Shown piece after piece: positions 14,435 through 24,700 of a stretch of DNA of 26,308 nucleotides (the stretch's first letter is position 1; each line of letters begins with the position of its first letter). Under the pieces are notes generated by a model. The model had not been told where the DNA came from, made no database searches, and worked only from the letters and a program-made list of their open reading frames with translations. The DNA is from a virus. A program made the position numbers and the translations under genes. The stretch is taken from positions 1 to 26,308 of the IMG/VR virus record IMGVR_UViG_3300010883_000372; one strand, given 5' to 3'.

Positions 14435-15455
14435 ACGTTGTATCTCCTGGCCATAGCGGTAATTGTACACCCACTTTTCTTTTTGGTATTTTACTATCAG
14501 CAGAACTCACGCAATTATCAGTAATGCATGGCATAGGTTTGTCAAATAATTTAAATCCAGTTTGAATATTTCCTAAAGGTATATCAGAGCAAGAATATGA
14601 CCGCTTAATGCTCCCACAAGGCTCGCGTATAATAATACTACGATATCCCGACGAACAGATCCAGCCTTTGAATTCATTAAAATTAAACGCATTAAATCTT
14701 TCGGCTTGATCCATTTCATGCACAATCCCTTTCGAATCAATTAACTCTATTTCCATTTGTGGGGTTTGAGACTCATTATGCAATATGTCTAACTGACTTT
14801 TAGTATATCCATCTACTACTTTTGTCGCCGTAGGATTAGATTGGGGTTTTAAAGTTGTATGAATACCCCTCTCTTTAAAATATAAAACATGATCTGTTAA
14901 TGTCCAAAATTTCTCAGGTATCATTACCATATTAATAGTAATTCTTACACCATTATCTTGACAATATACTAATTTGTCTGTAAATTCTTCAATCTTTTTT
15001 TCAGTATCTAAATGTTCAAAATGAGCAGATGCGGTTATTGAAGCCCTATCAAATTTTTTAGCATATTTGATATATGTTTCAAACCATTTCATCTTTCTTG
15101 AACAGTTTGACGTCATATGTATTCTCTGTCTCTTAGAATATTTATCATCTGCAAGATATTTTAATATATCCAAATATCCAGGATGAAATGTTGGTTCTCC
15201 ACCAGACAAAGACCAATTAAATGAATTAAATCCTTGTTCTCTCGCCTGACGTTTTATTTCATCTATTGTTGTTAAACACAACTCTGTGGGTCTATGATCT
15301 TTCTTATCTGATCTCGCGTATGGCCAACAATAAGAACAGTGATAATTACAAAATCTTCCTAATAACCATGACACAGTAAAGGTATCATGATGTAACATGG
15401 TTTTTGTTCCTACAAGTTGTATATCATCAAATGGAATTTTAGTAAAATCATTCAT
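14424..15455 (-). CDS. Radical SAM protein with C-terminal auxiliary cysteines
   Basis: This 343-residue enzyme has the radical SAM cluster motif C36-x3-C40-x2-C43 (GRFCNYHCSYCWPY) and the SAM-binding SGGEPT (84-89). The C-terminal part carries C267, C280, C289, C310 and C315, spaced around GSIKRSYSCSDIPLGNIQTG, a layout like SPASM/twitch domains that hold one or two extra 4Fe-4S clusters. SPASM enzymes typically modify peptides or sugars. Unlike the other radical SAM proteins here, it lacks the N-terminal cysteine-rich domain and so belongs to a different subfamily. Its start overlaps the stop of the upstream radical SAM gene as ATGA. The substrate is unknown. Confidence 0.88.
   Translation of the reverse strand: MNDFTKIPFDDIQLVGTKTMLHHDTFTVSWLLGRFCNYHCSYCWPYARSDKKDHRPTELCLTTIDEIKRQAREQGFNSFNWSLSGGEPTFHPGYLDILKYLADDKYSKRQRIHMTSNCSRKMKWFETYIKYAKKFDRASITASAHFEHLDTEKKIEEFTDKLVYCQDNGVRITINMVMIPEKFWTLTDHVLYFKERGIHTTLKPQSNPTATKVVDGYTKSQLDILHNESQTPQMEIELIDSKGIVHEMDQAERFNAFNFNEFKGWICSSGYRSIIIREPCGSIKRSYSCSDIPLGNIQTGFKLFDKPMPCITDNCVSSADSKIPKRKVGVQLPLWPGDTTYEF
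14444..14448 (-). promoter_or_regulatory. Ribosome-binding site that sets the oxygenase-like start
   Basis: AGGAG (within CAGGAGATA) on the minus strand, nine bases before the ATG at 14434, is one of the best Shine-Dalgarno matches seen in the operon. It selects that start over the in-frame ATG at 14470. Confidence 0.6.
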
Positions 15456-16756
15456 ATTAAATATTTTTTAATTCGTGGATGTAAACTTTCCGCAGCACTT
15501 GTATTTCTAATTTTGTCTTGTATTCTTGTATGTTTTTTAAAATGATGTCTTAATTCCTCTACACTATTTGGTTTAATAGTAGGAAATACAGTTGGTAAAA
15601 ATAAATCCCATATTGGATCATTTAAACATGTTTGAACAGGAGTTAATGTTTTTTCTATAAATTCCTCATCTTTAATATTTTCTTCTTTAATTAAATCATT
15701 GATTTCTTTTATTATAAATCTTTTATCTTCTTCAAATAAAATAGCAGGATGAAAATGTGGTGGATCTTCACACGCCTGAATATATGCAGCTCCAACAGAT
15801 GCACGCCCTTCAGGATATCCTTCTTTTCTCATATTATAAAAATATCTTGCCCATTCTTTTACATCAAAAATATTATACATTTGTACAACCATGTTAATTG
15901 AAAGATGTGTAAGATTGGGAAGAGTTTGTAATTCATTAATATTTTGTAATACTGCGTTCCATTTGGCATTTGTTCTTATATACTCATATGTTTTTCCTAT
16001 ACCATCTAAACTCGCGCAAATATTTAATTTATTAAATTGTTTAAATAATTGCCAATGTTTATTAAAATTTGTGCAATTAGAAGTGATATTTAAATGTAAA
16101 TCTGTATTATCTTCTTCAATTAACTTCTCTAAAAATGCTATTGAATCTGGATCTACTGTAGGTTCTCCACCCAATATGTTTAATCTCTCTATAAGTGTAA
16201 AATCAATATCAGAAAGAAAATTATTAATATCCATATTATTTGAAATTTTTCCTTCAGGTCTACCCATGTAATATTGATATAACACCGGATGAAGTTCTAA
16301 TTCTTTATATATTTCTGTACTATTTCCTGGATCACACATACGACATTTTAAATTACAAACATTACCAGGACGAATATCTAATGCCAATGGTTGTTTATCT
16401 CGATTTCCATATTTTAAATCTGGAGTAACATGGCCGTCTCGTTTTATAAATTCTTGTCTATCACTAGACCATCCCTTTCTTTCTCGATCACCACATACAA
16501 AACATTCAAGCGGTTCTTCCCCCTTTAATAATTTTTCTCTTATTTCCAAAAGTTGTTTATCATTATAAAAAAACTCCTTCAATCTTTCTTTTGCAGGAAT
16601 TCCTGAAGATTTTTCACTAAACTTTGCTTTCGTGAAGCGCGCTTCACAACACATCTTAATTGAATCTTTTGATGCGTTTACATAAGTATGCATAAATGGG
16701 GCGGGACAATGAAATCCCTTTTTATATTTTATTTTTTCATGAATTTCACGTCTCAT
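15452..16756 (-). CDS. Radical SAM protein with N-terminal twitch-like domain (CPAPF type)
   Basis: The 434-residue protein starts with a cysteine-rich domain: C17 in FHCPAPFMHTY, C36-C37 in KMCCEAR, and C85-x2-C88 in ECFVCGDRE. The radical SAM core follows: C134-x3-C138-x2-C141 (GNVCNLKCRMC), GGEPT (196-200), and SLDGIGKTYEYIRTNAKW. The placement of a twitch/SPASM-like domain before the core matches the family annotated as 'twitch domain-containing radical SAM'. It ends in a tail, HTRIQDKIRN then LHPRIKKYLI (409-434), shared with the other members here. The chemistry is unknown. It is coupled by ATGA overlaps on both sides. Confidence 0.88.
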   Translation of the reverse strand: MRREIHEKIKYKKGFHCPAPFMHTYVNASKDSIKMCCEARFTKAKFSEKSSGIPAKERLKEFFYNDKQLLEIREKLLKGEEPLECFVCGDRERKGWSSDRQEFIKRDGHVTPDLKYGNRDKQPLALDIRPGNVCNLKCRMCDPGNSTEIYKELELHPVLYQYYMGRPEGKISNNMDINNFLSDIDFTLIERLNILGGEPTVDPDSIAFLEKLIEEDNTDLHLNITSNCTNFNKHWQLFKQFNKLNICASLDGIGKTYEYIRTNAKWNAVLQNINELQTLPNLTHLSINMVVQMYNIFDVKEWARYFYNMRKEGYPEGRASVGAAYIQACEDPPHFHPAILFEEDKRFIIKEINDLIKEENIKDEEFIEKTLTPVQTCLNDPIWDLFLPTVFPTIKPNSVEELRHHFKKHTRIQDKIRNTSAAESLHPRIKKYLI

Positions 16757-17925
16757 AAAAATTCCTTAATTAAAAATTTATCTTTTTCTAACCAATGTCC
16801 AACTTGATTTACTGGTATTCCTCCACGTCGGACATAAAAATTATCAATATCATTTAATTTATTTAATAATTCAATTTGCTTAGTACATCTATAATATAAT
16901 CCCATATATACTGCAGTGGGTCGATATTGAAAAATATTACTTAACCACATCAATTTTGTGCCCGAATTTTCATCCTCATCATGTTTAGAAATAAAATTAT
17001 GAATAGAAAATCTTGAATCCAATAAATCTACATGATCATAATATATGTTTACATTATCTTTAAATTCATTAAACCAGGATAACCAACTCTGCATTCCTCC
17101 AAAATAATCAGTATACTTTTCAAATTCGCCTTCTTTTATTTCACGAGCTCCATCCAAAACATCTACACTACTAATAAAATCTTTATAATTTAATCCATTC
17201 CAATTTTCATGTATTTGTTTCATCATATATAATGAATATTCATTACTATCAAAAAATACTAATTTCAAGTCTTTAGTATAACCTGTATCTTTTAAAATTT
17301 TTAAATGATTAAGTCCGCAAGCTACTGTATAAAATACAGATACATCTTTTATAAAATGATGACAATGAATAGATGGTTTATCTCCTTTAGGTAAAATTGG
17401 CTCCGTATTCCAAGGAAGAAAGGCTGAAAATGCACTATCCTTTATAAAATTATAAACATCATATTGATCAGCTATATAAGTAAGAGTTTTTTTAATTTGA
17501 GAACTAAATTCTCTTCTTTCTTTTATTTTTGATAATAAAGGACATCCTTTAGATTTCCATTGTTTAACATTTAAATAATATAATTCTTGATCTCCTATAA
17601 AAACATCATTATCTATAATATCTTGATCTAATTCTTGTATAAATGAATCATCCTCTGTTTCTAAATCATGTCCAACTTTTATTATTATTGCATGATCAAC
17701 TGATTTTGTTTTTAAAAATTCAAGAGCTTCAACATAAGTACCAAAAAGTTTAAAAGACTTCTCATATGAAGACGGCGGTGGATATGGATAAGGTTGGGGA
17801 TTTACTTGCCAATCTAATTCCAAAAACCAATATTCTGTTAAATTTTTATGAAGACCTTTAACAACAGGATCAACATTATTTGAATTGTCAATCCAACAAA
17901 TAAAATATTTTCTTTTTAATTCCAT
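16753..17925 (-). CDS. Stand-alone copy of the unknown N-terminal domain of the 1412-aa protein
   Basis: This 390-residue protein has no radical SAM motif but aligns with residues about 15-482 of the 1412-residue protein upstream in the operon. Matching anchors are IIIKVGHDL (80-88) with ALIQKPGHRL (82-91), WNTEPI with FNSEPY, FFDSNEYSLYMMKQI (224-238) with FYDISGPSLSFKKIL (325-339), and GTKLMWLSNIF (322-332) with GNTFIWVSNVY (437-447). The second half has strand-Gly-helix-strand-Asp features (FYTVACGLNHLKIL, then LKLVFFDSN) reminiscent of a Rossmann-type methyltransferase; the first half could be glycosyltransferase-like. Both ideas are weak. Position between two radical SAM genes points to a role in the same pathway. 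Confidence 0.7.
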   Translation of the reverse strand: MELKRKYFICWIDNSNNVDPVVKGLHKNLTEYWFLELDWQVNPQPYPYPPPSSYEKSFKLFGTYVEALEFLKTKSVDHAIIIKVGHDLETEDDSFIQELDQDIIDNDVFIGDQELYYLNVKQWKSKGCPLLSKIKERREFSSQIKKTLTYIADQYDVYNFIKDSAFSAFLPWNTEPILPKGDKPSIHCHHFIKDVSVFYTVACGLNHLKILKDTGYTKDLKLVFFDSNEYSLYMMKQIHENWNGLNYKDFISSVDVLDGAREIKEGEFEKYTDYFGGMQSWLSWFNEFKDNVNIYYDHVDLLDSRFSIHNFISKHDEDENSGTKLMWLSNIFQYRPTAVYMGLYYRCTKQIELLNKLNDIDNFYVRRGGIPVNQVGHWLEKDKFLIKEFL

Positions 17926-17931
17926 AATTAA

Positions 17932-19308
17932 TCATATTAAATATCGTTCAAGTTGTGGTGTAATATCTAAAACATTCGTTTTTCTTAATTTATCTGCTAA
18001 TCTGGTATGTTTAATAAATTGCTCTTTATTATATTTTATATTAGGTAACATCCATCTATCACCTCTTTTTTCAAGATCATCTGGTAACTTGTCTACAAAT
18101 TCTGAATCTTTTCTATAATGACTTACATCTTTATTAAGATCTGAATATACTTGCTGAAAACATTCTTGTTCTTCTTCATTAATATTATAATCATATATTA
18201 CTCTCTCTATTTCACTTCTAATAAAATCTTTATGATCATCATCTAACCAATGTATATTTAAATGCATTGGTTCAACTATTGGATGTAGTGCCGGTGGATC
18301 TATAAATTCAAATCTACGGCTTTGCTCTATCATCCATGCAACATGATTGTAAATATGAAAAATATTATATACATTTATTACACTATTAAATCCTATACTA
18401 TTAATATTTGGTAATTCACACGCTTTTAAGAAATTAGTATGAACTCTTTTCCACTCACATCCTGTTCTACAATATTCAAAAACTTTTCCCAATCCATCAA
18501 CACTAAACCGTAATTGTAACCCTTTAAATTGAGAAAGAAGATCAATAACTTTCTTAGGCCAAACTGTACCATTAGTAATTAAATGTAGTTGTATATTTTT
18601 AGCATCACCATGTTCAACTAACTGTTTCCATATTTTTATACAACTTGGATCTATAAATGTTTCTCCTCCAGACATTTTTAACCAACGGACACCTTCAAGA
18701 TTATAATTATCATATAATCGAGAATTATCTTGATCCCAATCAATAGATTCAGCCATTTTCATTTGCCACGGATTATCAGTCCACATATCCCAATATGTAC
18801 CTTCTAATAAATCATAATTATCTAAAACTTCCTTTTCTATTTTACTACTCCAAATACTACTACAAGATCGACATTTGGCATTACATAATTTTCCTGGTCG
18901 CAAATCTATGTCTATTGGATGGTCATATATATTTCCTGTTTCAACATTAAATCCCATATTATCCATCGTAATACCTTCTGGTGCATATCTGTTTATAAAA
19001 TCAATTCTAGCACTTTCTCTTTCAGCACCAATTTCTTCATAATGCTTACAATAATTACAAGGATTTGAACCATCTTCTAAAACGGGCCATTCATTTTTTA
19101 AAAAAGCTTCTCTAACAGTTTTAATCTTATCACTTGACCACCATTTTTCTTGTTGATTGGCTACAGTATCCCCTTCTCGAATTGCCGGTGTATCAATTCT
19201 ATCCATAATATCACTCATACAACATAATTTAAAAGCACTATTACCCATACTAGTATAGGTGTGTAAAAATGGTGCAGGGCAGAACACCTTCTTGATTTGC
19301 TCTTTCAT
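17932..19308 (-). CDS. Radical SAM protein with N-terminal twitch-like domain (CPAPF type)
   Basis: The 458-residue protein mirrors the 434-residue one: C10 in VFCPAPFLHTY, C29-C30 in KLCCMSD, and C84-x2-C87 in NPCNYCKHYEE form the N-terminal cysteine set. The core then has C142-x3-C146-x2-C149 (GKLCNAKCRSC), a variant SAM motif SGGETF (213-218, Thr in place of Pro) and SVDGLGKVFEYCRTGCEW. It also has the shared tail HTRLADKLRK then TPQLERYLI (434-458). It is the closest relative of the 434-residue protein in the window, so the two may be duplicates specialised for different substrates or steps. It starts with an ATGA overlap on the 820-residue gene and ends six bases before the next start. 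Confidence 0.88.
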   Translation of the reverse strand: MKEQIKKVFCPAPFLHTYTSMGNSAFKLCCMSDIMDRIDTPAIREGDTVANQQEKWWSSDKIKTVREAFLKNEWPVLEDGSNPCNYCKHYEEIGAERESARIDFINRYAPEGITMDNMGFNVETGNIYDHPIDIDLRPGKLCNAKCRSCSSIWSSKIEKEVLDNYDLLEGTYWDMWTDNPWQMKMAESIDWDQDNSRLYDNYNLEGVRWLKMSGGETFIDPSCIKIWKQLVEHGDAKNIQLHLITNGTVWPKKVIDLLSQFKGLQLRFSVDGLGKVFEYCRTGCEWKRVHTNFLKACELPNINSIGFNSVINVYNIFHIYNHVAWMIEQSRRFEFIDPPALHPIVEPMHLNIHWLDDDHKDFIRSEIERVIYDYNINEEEQECFQQVYSDLNKDVSHYRKDSEFVDKLPDDLEKRGDRWMLPNIKYNKEQFIKHTRLADKLRKTNVLDITPQLERYLI

Positions 19309-21767
19309 AATTTTCCTTGTCTTCTTGCTTTTAATGCTTCGCGGATTCCAATTTTAACATACTTTTCATCATCTAAAAAATGCAAACTAGTATCTTTCCA
19401 TTCTGGCATTTTTTCAAATCCATCCCACATTTCCGTTAAAATCCAAGGGAATTCATGTGGACCTAACGCTACATGCATACATTTTGTTTCATATAATTTA
19501 AATTCTTTGCAAAGTTCTTTATGCCAGTTTAAATATTTATTAGGTATAAAATCACATGAAAAATTATTCATTTGATGATTCGCTATATGCGCCATTGATA
19601 ATGTTAAATGATTATAATCATTTGTTACAGCAATTGTACCATCAGTAAAATTACTATATCTAATTCCTATCCTCGAATGACCTAATCCCAAACTTTTACT
19701 TAAACTAAAACACACTTCTTTTATGGCAGGATGATTAACATCTATAGTAATATCATAACATGTACCATACCACGCACAATCAATAAGTACTGGTACATCT
19801 TTTTCTAAACATGAATCGAGAGTTTCTTGTAAAAATGGAACTTGATTCCCATTTCCACAAAATGGCATACTAATTATAACCCAATCATTTTTTTGTATTG
19901 GTTCTTGAATATCGTCGTGGGGATATTCCGTATCTATAAATTCCCATTCATTAAAGATTCTTCTATGATAATGATATTCCCCTCGATAAAATCTCAATCT
20001 TCTATCTTTATATCTAAAATAACTTTCATCAAGTGCTTGAGTAGTACCTATAATTATATGCTTTTGTTTGAATTTGTCTAATCCTTTTATTTTATTTAAT
20101 TTTGTTGATTTAATCCATGAGTCTATATTTTTTAAAAACTCTTCTTTACATTCCCAAAATCCCGAAGCTTCAAATTCCTCTTTCCAAGGTAATTCACCTA
20201 ATGATTTTTGAAAATTTGGATCAAAAATTGCGTGGTGCTTATCTTTGAATAATATACTATTCTCTTTTAAAATTCTTTTTTTCCTCGGATAATTTATATT
20301 TTTTAAATGTGCATAAATTGGTTCAGCTATCTCAGGTAAAGATTCTCGAAAATTCTGTGATCTATACTTATCAAGTGCCTCAGTACGATCAATAAACTCT
20401 CTAATATGATATGATTCATCTTGTGCCCACATATATTTTAAAATAGAATTTAAACAATTCGTTGTTACATCTATTACATAATCATTATCCACAATATTCT
20501 CATAATGTTTCCACACCTTTCTCTGTTCTATTAATTTGGGAAACCTTTCTAAAAAACTTTCATATTTAGATTGAACTAATAGTTTTATTCGTTCTGGCAA
20601 ACATCTAATATTATAATATAATGGATTATGTAAATGGTGCATACTAAAAAACATATGTTTACCATTTATATTAAATCTTTTAAAATTTTGTTCTATTGTC
20701 CATTCTATTAATTCAGGAATATTCAATACATTAAAAACTTGAACTGTTGTAGTAAACCATCCATTTATATTTGGAATTTGATCAATCTTATGAACCGTTT
20801 TTTCAATTTTTTTCCAATTACTCGGAAAGCGTATATATTCATTAACATCTTTAATACCATCAACACTTCCGCCCAATTCAACAAGTCTAAAATGTTTCCA
20901 TAATTCAAATGCCTTATCAGGTATATTAACTAAATTAGTATTATAATCTAATGCAATACGCTTAGATCTACCTGTGTCAATAAATTTTTGTAATAATTCA
21001 TAATTAGCTTTCGCTATAGTAGGTTCTCCACCACTGATATGAATCATTTCAATATTAGGGGCATTTTCAACTATTTGATTAAAAATATCACCACGTTCAT
21101 GCCAACTATAAGGATCAAAACCATCTATACATATTTGACCTTGTTTATCCTTTTTTAAATACAAATACTTATCATCTGCTGCATCATGTCTAAATCTATT
21201 CCATCCAAAAGCATTATACCAATCATCTTTCCAAGGGCTACTTTCTGTCGGTCCGCACATTCTACATTTTAAATTGCACAAATTCCCCAATCTAATATCA
21301 GTATGTAAAATAGGTGAAGAGAAGTCAATAGATCCGTCTGATTTTGTTAAATTTTTAGCGTCATCTATAGTAAAAGACTGTAGGGTTTTGTCTTCAACTA
21401 AAGGCTTTTCCCACGAAGGACATTGTAATTCAATTTGTCCTTCTCGCAATGCCCTCTGCTCATATCTTCTTCTATCCACAACTCTTCTACTTTGTTGTCC
21501 CGCATCTTCTTCCTCATTACATCTTTGACATACTGGATGCCTTTCGCCTTTTAACATAGATGATCTAACGTCTTTTAATAATTTACAATTTCTTGCTTCA
21601 TTTATAGAAGCATTATCAGCTGTCATTATTTCATTATTATCTTTTCTGCAAACTCCTCTAGTTTTTCTATGAGTATTTGCTTGAACACACATACGATATT
21701 GTCCATTATTATTAATACTAAAACTAGTCCAAGGGACGGGACAATAACTTATATTATTTGTATTCAT
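19305..21767 (-). CDS. Fusion of twitch-type radical SAM enzyme and PLP-dependent aminotransferase-fold domain
   Basis: Residues 1 to about 490 form a radical SAM unit: C9 in YCPVPWTSF, C27, C40, C80-x2-C83, then C164-x3-C168-x2-C171 (GNLCNLKCRMC), SGGEPT (245-250), GSVDGIKDVNEYIRFPSNW, and the family tail at about 460-490. Residues about 500-820 form a fold-type I PLP domain. GTTQALDESYF (574-584) fits the phosphate-binding turn, LIDCAWYG with Asp663 fits the pyridine-N aspartate, and FSLSKSLGLGHSRIG gives Lys691 as the Schiff-base lysine with Arg699 after it. The fusion suggests one polypeptide doing a radical step and a transamination or related PLP step on the same substrate. It overlaps the upstream gene by 14 bases. 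Confidence 0.85.
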   Translation of the reverse strand: MNTNNISYCPVPWTSFSINNNGQYRMCVQANTHRKTRGVCRKDNNEIMTADNASINEARNCKLLKDVRSSMLKGERHPVCQRCNEEEDAGQQSRRVVDRRRYEQRALREGQIELQCPSWEKPLVEDKTLQSFTIDDAKNLTKSDGSIDFSSPILHTDIRLGNLCNLKCRMCGPTESSPWKDDWYNAFGWNRFRHDAADDKYLYLKKDKQGQICIDGFDPYSWHERGDIFNQIVENAPNIEMIHISGGEPTIAKANYELLQKFIDTGRSKRIALDYNTNLVNIPDKAFELWKHFRLVELGGSVDGIKDVNEYIRFPSNWKKIEKTVHKIDQIPNINGWFTTTVQVFNVLNIPELIEWTIEQNFKRFNINGKHMFFSMHHLHNPLYYNIRCLPERIKLLVQSKYESFLERFPKLIEQRKVWKHYENIVDNDYVIDVTTNCLNSILKYMWAQDESYHIREFIDRTEALDKYRSQNFRESLPEIAEPIYAHLKNINYPRKKRILKENSILFKDKHHAIFDPNFQKSLGELPWKEEFEASGFWECKEEFLKNIDSWIKSTKLNKIKGLDKFKQKHIIIGTTQALDESYFRYKDRRLRFYRGEYHYHRRIFNEWEFIDTEYPHDDIQEPIQKNDWVIISMPFCGNGNQVPFLQETLDSCLEKDVPVLIDCAWYGTCYDITIDVNHPAIKEVCFSLSKSLGLGHSRIGIRYSNFTDGTIAVTNDYNHLTLSMAHIANHQMNNFSCDFIPNKYLNWHKELCKEFKLYETKCMHVALGPHEFPWILTEMWDGFEKMPEWKDTSLHFLDDEKYVKIGIREALKARRQGKL

Positions 21768-24700
21768 TATACAACTCCTTTAATTCAGGAAAAATTATAC
21801 TAAAATTAAGTTGTCTAATATTTTCTAAATTTTGTATGTATTCAAATGTCTGTGGCAATAAATTAGATTGATCCTCAGACCACATAAATTCAATTAATGA
21901 TTTTAATTTTTTAATTCCATTTGGTTTTTCCAATACTCGATCATAATATTCAAAATTTTCTTCCAACCATTTATAAAAATCATTATATTTGTCTGAAATT
22001 TTTTCTTTATATTCTTTTGTTAAACATTTTACACTTAAAAAATTAGGACTATGTAAAAAATGAATTCCTATCATTCCTCCATGTTCAGGCCATTTATTTA
22101 TTTCAGAAATTTCATCTTGTGACAATTTCCATTTAATAAAATCTGGTATGTGCATTATATTAAAAATACTCGCAGTCGTGTCTATATTAATTTTTATATG
22201 TTCATTATTTTTTGCAAAATTATTATATTTTATAAGATTTTGCATTGTCGTATCCAATTTACTAGGATATCTTAACCATTCATGACGCTTCTCAACACCA
22301 TCCAGACTCACAGCAATTTCTACTAATGATAACCTCTTTAACATCGAAAATAATTTATCATCAATTTCTTCAGCATTTGTATTAAAGCGTAAATTTGTTG
22401 TTTTTGGAGAATTTTTAATAAAATCCTTAAATTCGTTTATAATTGTAGGTTCACCTCCTAATATATACGCATCTGATATTGGTTGCTCTGATAACTCTTT
22501 CCAAGTTTGTTCATTCTTATACCAATTATATCCACCATTTTGATCCTTCCCCTTAGACCAACTTAATTTGTTTTGTAAATCTGAACTTATATTACTATTC
22601 TTCATTTTTGTCCAATCCTTTATCCAAAAACTACTATCATCTGGATTACAAGTTGAACAGGCTAAATTACACTTATTTCCTAGTTTTAAATCAACATAAT
22701 GAATTTTTGCTGGTGCTTCTCCATCATCTTTAGTATGCCACACAATCGAATTATAATCCAATTTTTTCTTCCATTTTTTATTTTCCCAAATACGTTTGCT
22801 ATTATATCCAACTTCTTCTTCTTTGTAACATTTTTGACATTCTCGTGGTTTATTTCCTTTAATCATTTCTGAACGCACATTTTTCATATAATTGGTATTC
22901 CAATAATCTTTCCAATTATCATGTTTTAAATTAACCAATTGACCATCATCTTTTCTATTACAACCTATTTGTGGATGTTCATCATCACTACTACTATTAG
23001 CTGTACAACATAATTGCATATTGCCTGTAGTTCTAGTACTTAAATGCATCCAAGGCAAAATACAAAATCCACTATCCTCTTTTTTCCAAGGCGCGGGTGG
23101 TGCATTATCTAAATAATCAATCATCTCTGATGCTAAATGATTTTTATATTGTTGATTTCTAATATTATCATAAAATCTAGTTGTTTTCTTTAATTGATAA
23201 TGTTTTAAATCTTTTATATTATTGACAATTGTATTTTTAACAAAATTCTGAAAGAATTTTAAACGTGGTTTAATTCCTACAACTTCTTTTGTATTTGCTT
23301 CAAATTTTTCTAAAGCTAATTTTAATAAATCATGATCAATAAATTCAGAATTCAATTCACTACTTTGTGGTATCATTTGGAAATCAACAGCCACATCTAT
23401 CATTGCATCAGGGCCATCATGTTCTGAAAGATTTGTATAATATTTTTTATATAACTCGTCTGCCCATTTATAAATATCATCCAAATTAAATATGTTATAT
23501 GGTTGAGCAACTATAGAAAATCCTACTGAAACCCTGTTTTGTAAATATTCCTTTTCTTTAAAATGACTAAACATTAAATTAACACTCTTATTCAACATAT
23601 CCCAATTAAAAGGATACCGAATATAATCATAAAGCTTATCAGTACCATCTATAGAAATTCTAAAACGACAAAATTTAAAATGTGAAATTTTTTCTAATAA
23701 ATCTGAATTAAATTTTGTACCATTAGTAGTTAAATCTAATACTATATTTTTAGCATAATCATTTTTTATAGCATAATCAACTGCATTTAAAAATTTATGA
23801 TTAACTGTTGGTTCCCCACCAGTAACCTTTAAAACTTCTAATTCTGGTAAAGCGGAAATAACATCTTGTTCTAAAAATGGTTTTTCAGCATGAGATGATA
23901 ATCTATGAGACAATTCTTTTTTATACTTATTATTATTTTCATATTCACCATAATCAAAATGATTTGGTATGCGTTTACCATCATTGACTTGAATGAGTAA
24001 TTCCTTTTGATGTTGATCACTACTACCTGCGCTACACATTCTACATGCTAAGTTACACTTATTATCATACTTTATATCTAAATATTTTAATTTTGGTTTT
24101 TTCAAATTAAATGTATCAATATTATCCGCAAATCTCCCATTCATGGCAATTCGTAAACTTGCGATTCCCATATCTTCTCTTTTCCAACACGTTGAACAAA
24201 TATTTGGTCTTTCATTATTTAAAAATTGTTTTCTTATTTTATTCATTTCTGGACTATAAAATGCATCTTTAATTGTAGCAACATTTGCATGTAATGCATC
24301 TTGGGATGTAACATCTTTTGAATCACTACCCACTCGTAAATTTTTATTACTGTCACAACATACTCGATACCAACCAGCCACACTTGATGTCATATGTATC
24401 CACGGCAATATACAAAAATTTTTTGTAGGAATATTTATGTTTTCCTGTAAAAACTTTTTTGTATATATTTCACCTTGTAAAACTTTTCGACCAAAACTAT
24501 TATATATTCGTTCTGAATCATCATCATCTAATTTAATATCAGGTAAAAATCCGTACACATATACTTGATCATTTAACTTAGAAATAAGTTTTTTTAATTG
24601 CTTAAAAATATTTGAATAATTTTTATGTTCCCATAATGCATATTCATTAGCATAAACATTACTAACCCATATAAATGTATTTCCTTTGAGATTATTAATT

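Noticed and set aside
15891-16428. Two plus-strand frames (126 and 62 codons) opposite the 434-residue radical SAM gene
   Set aside because: They are antisense to a gene with intact catalytic motifs and their products look like random hydrophobic translations.
23469-23476. Plus-strand TATAAATA octamer
   Set aside because: It is inside the minus-strand 1412-residue gene with no plus-strand gene after it, so it is probably chance.
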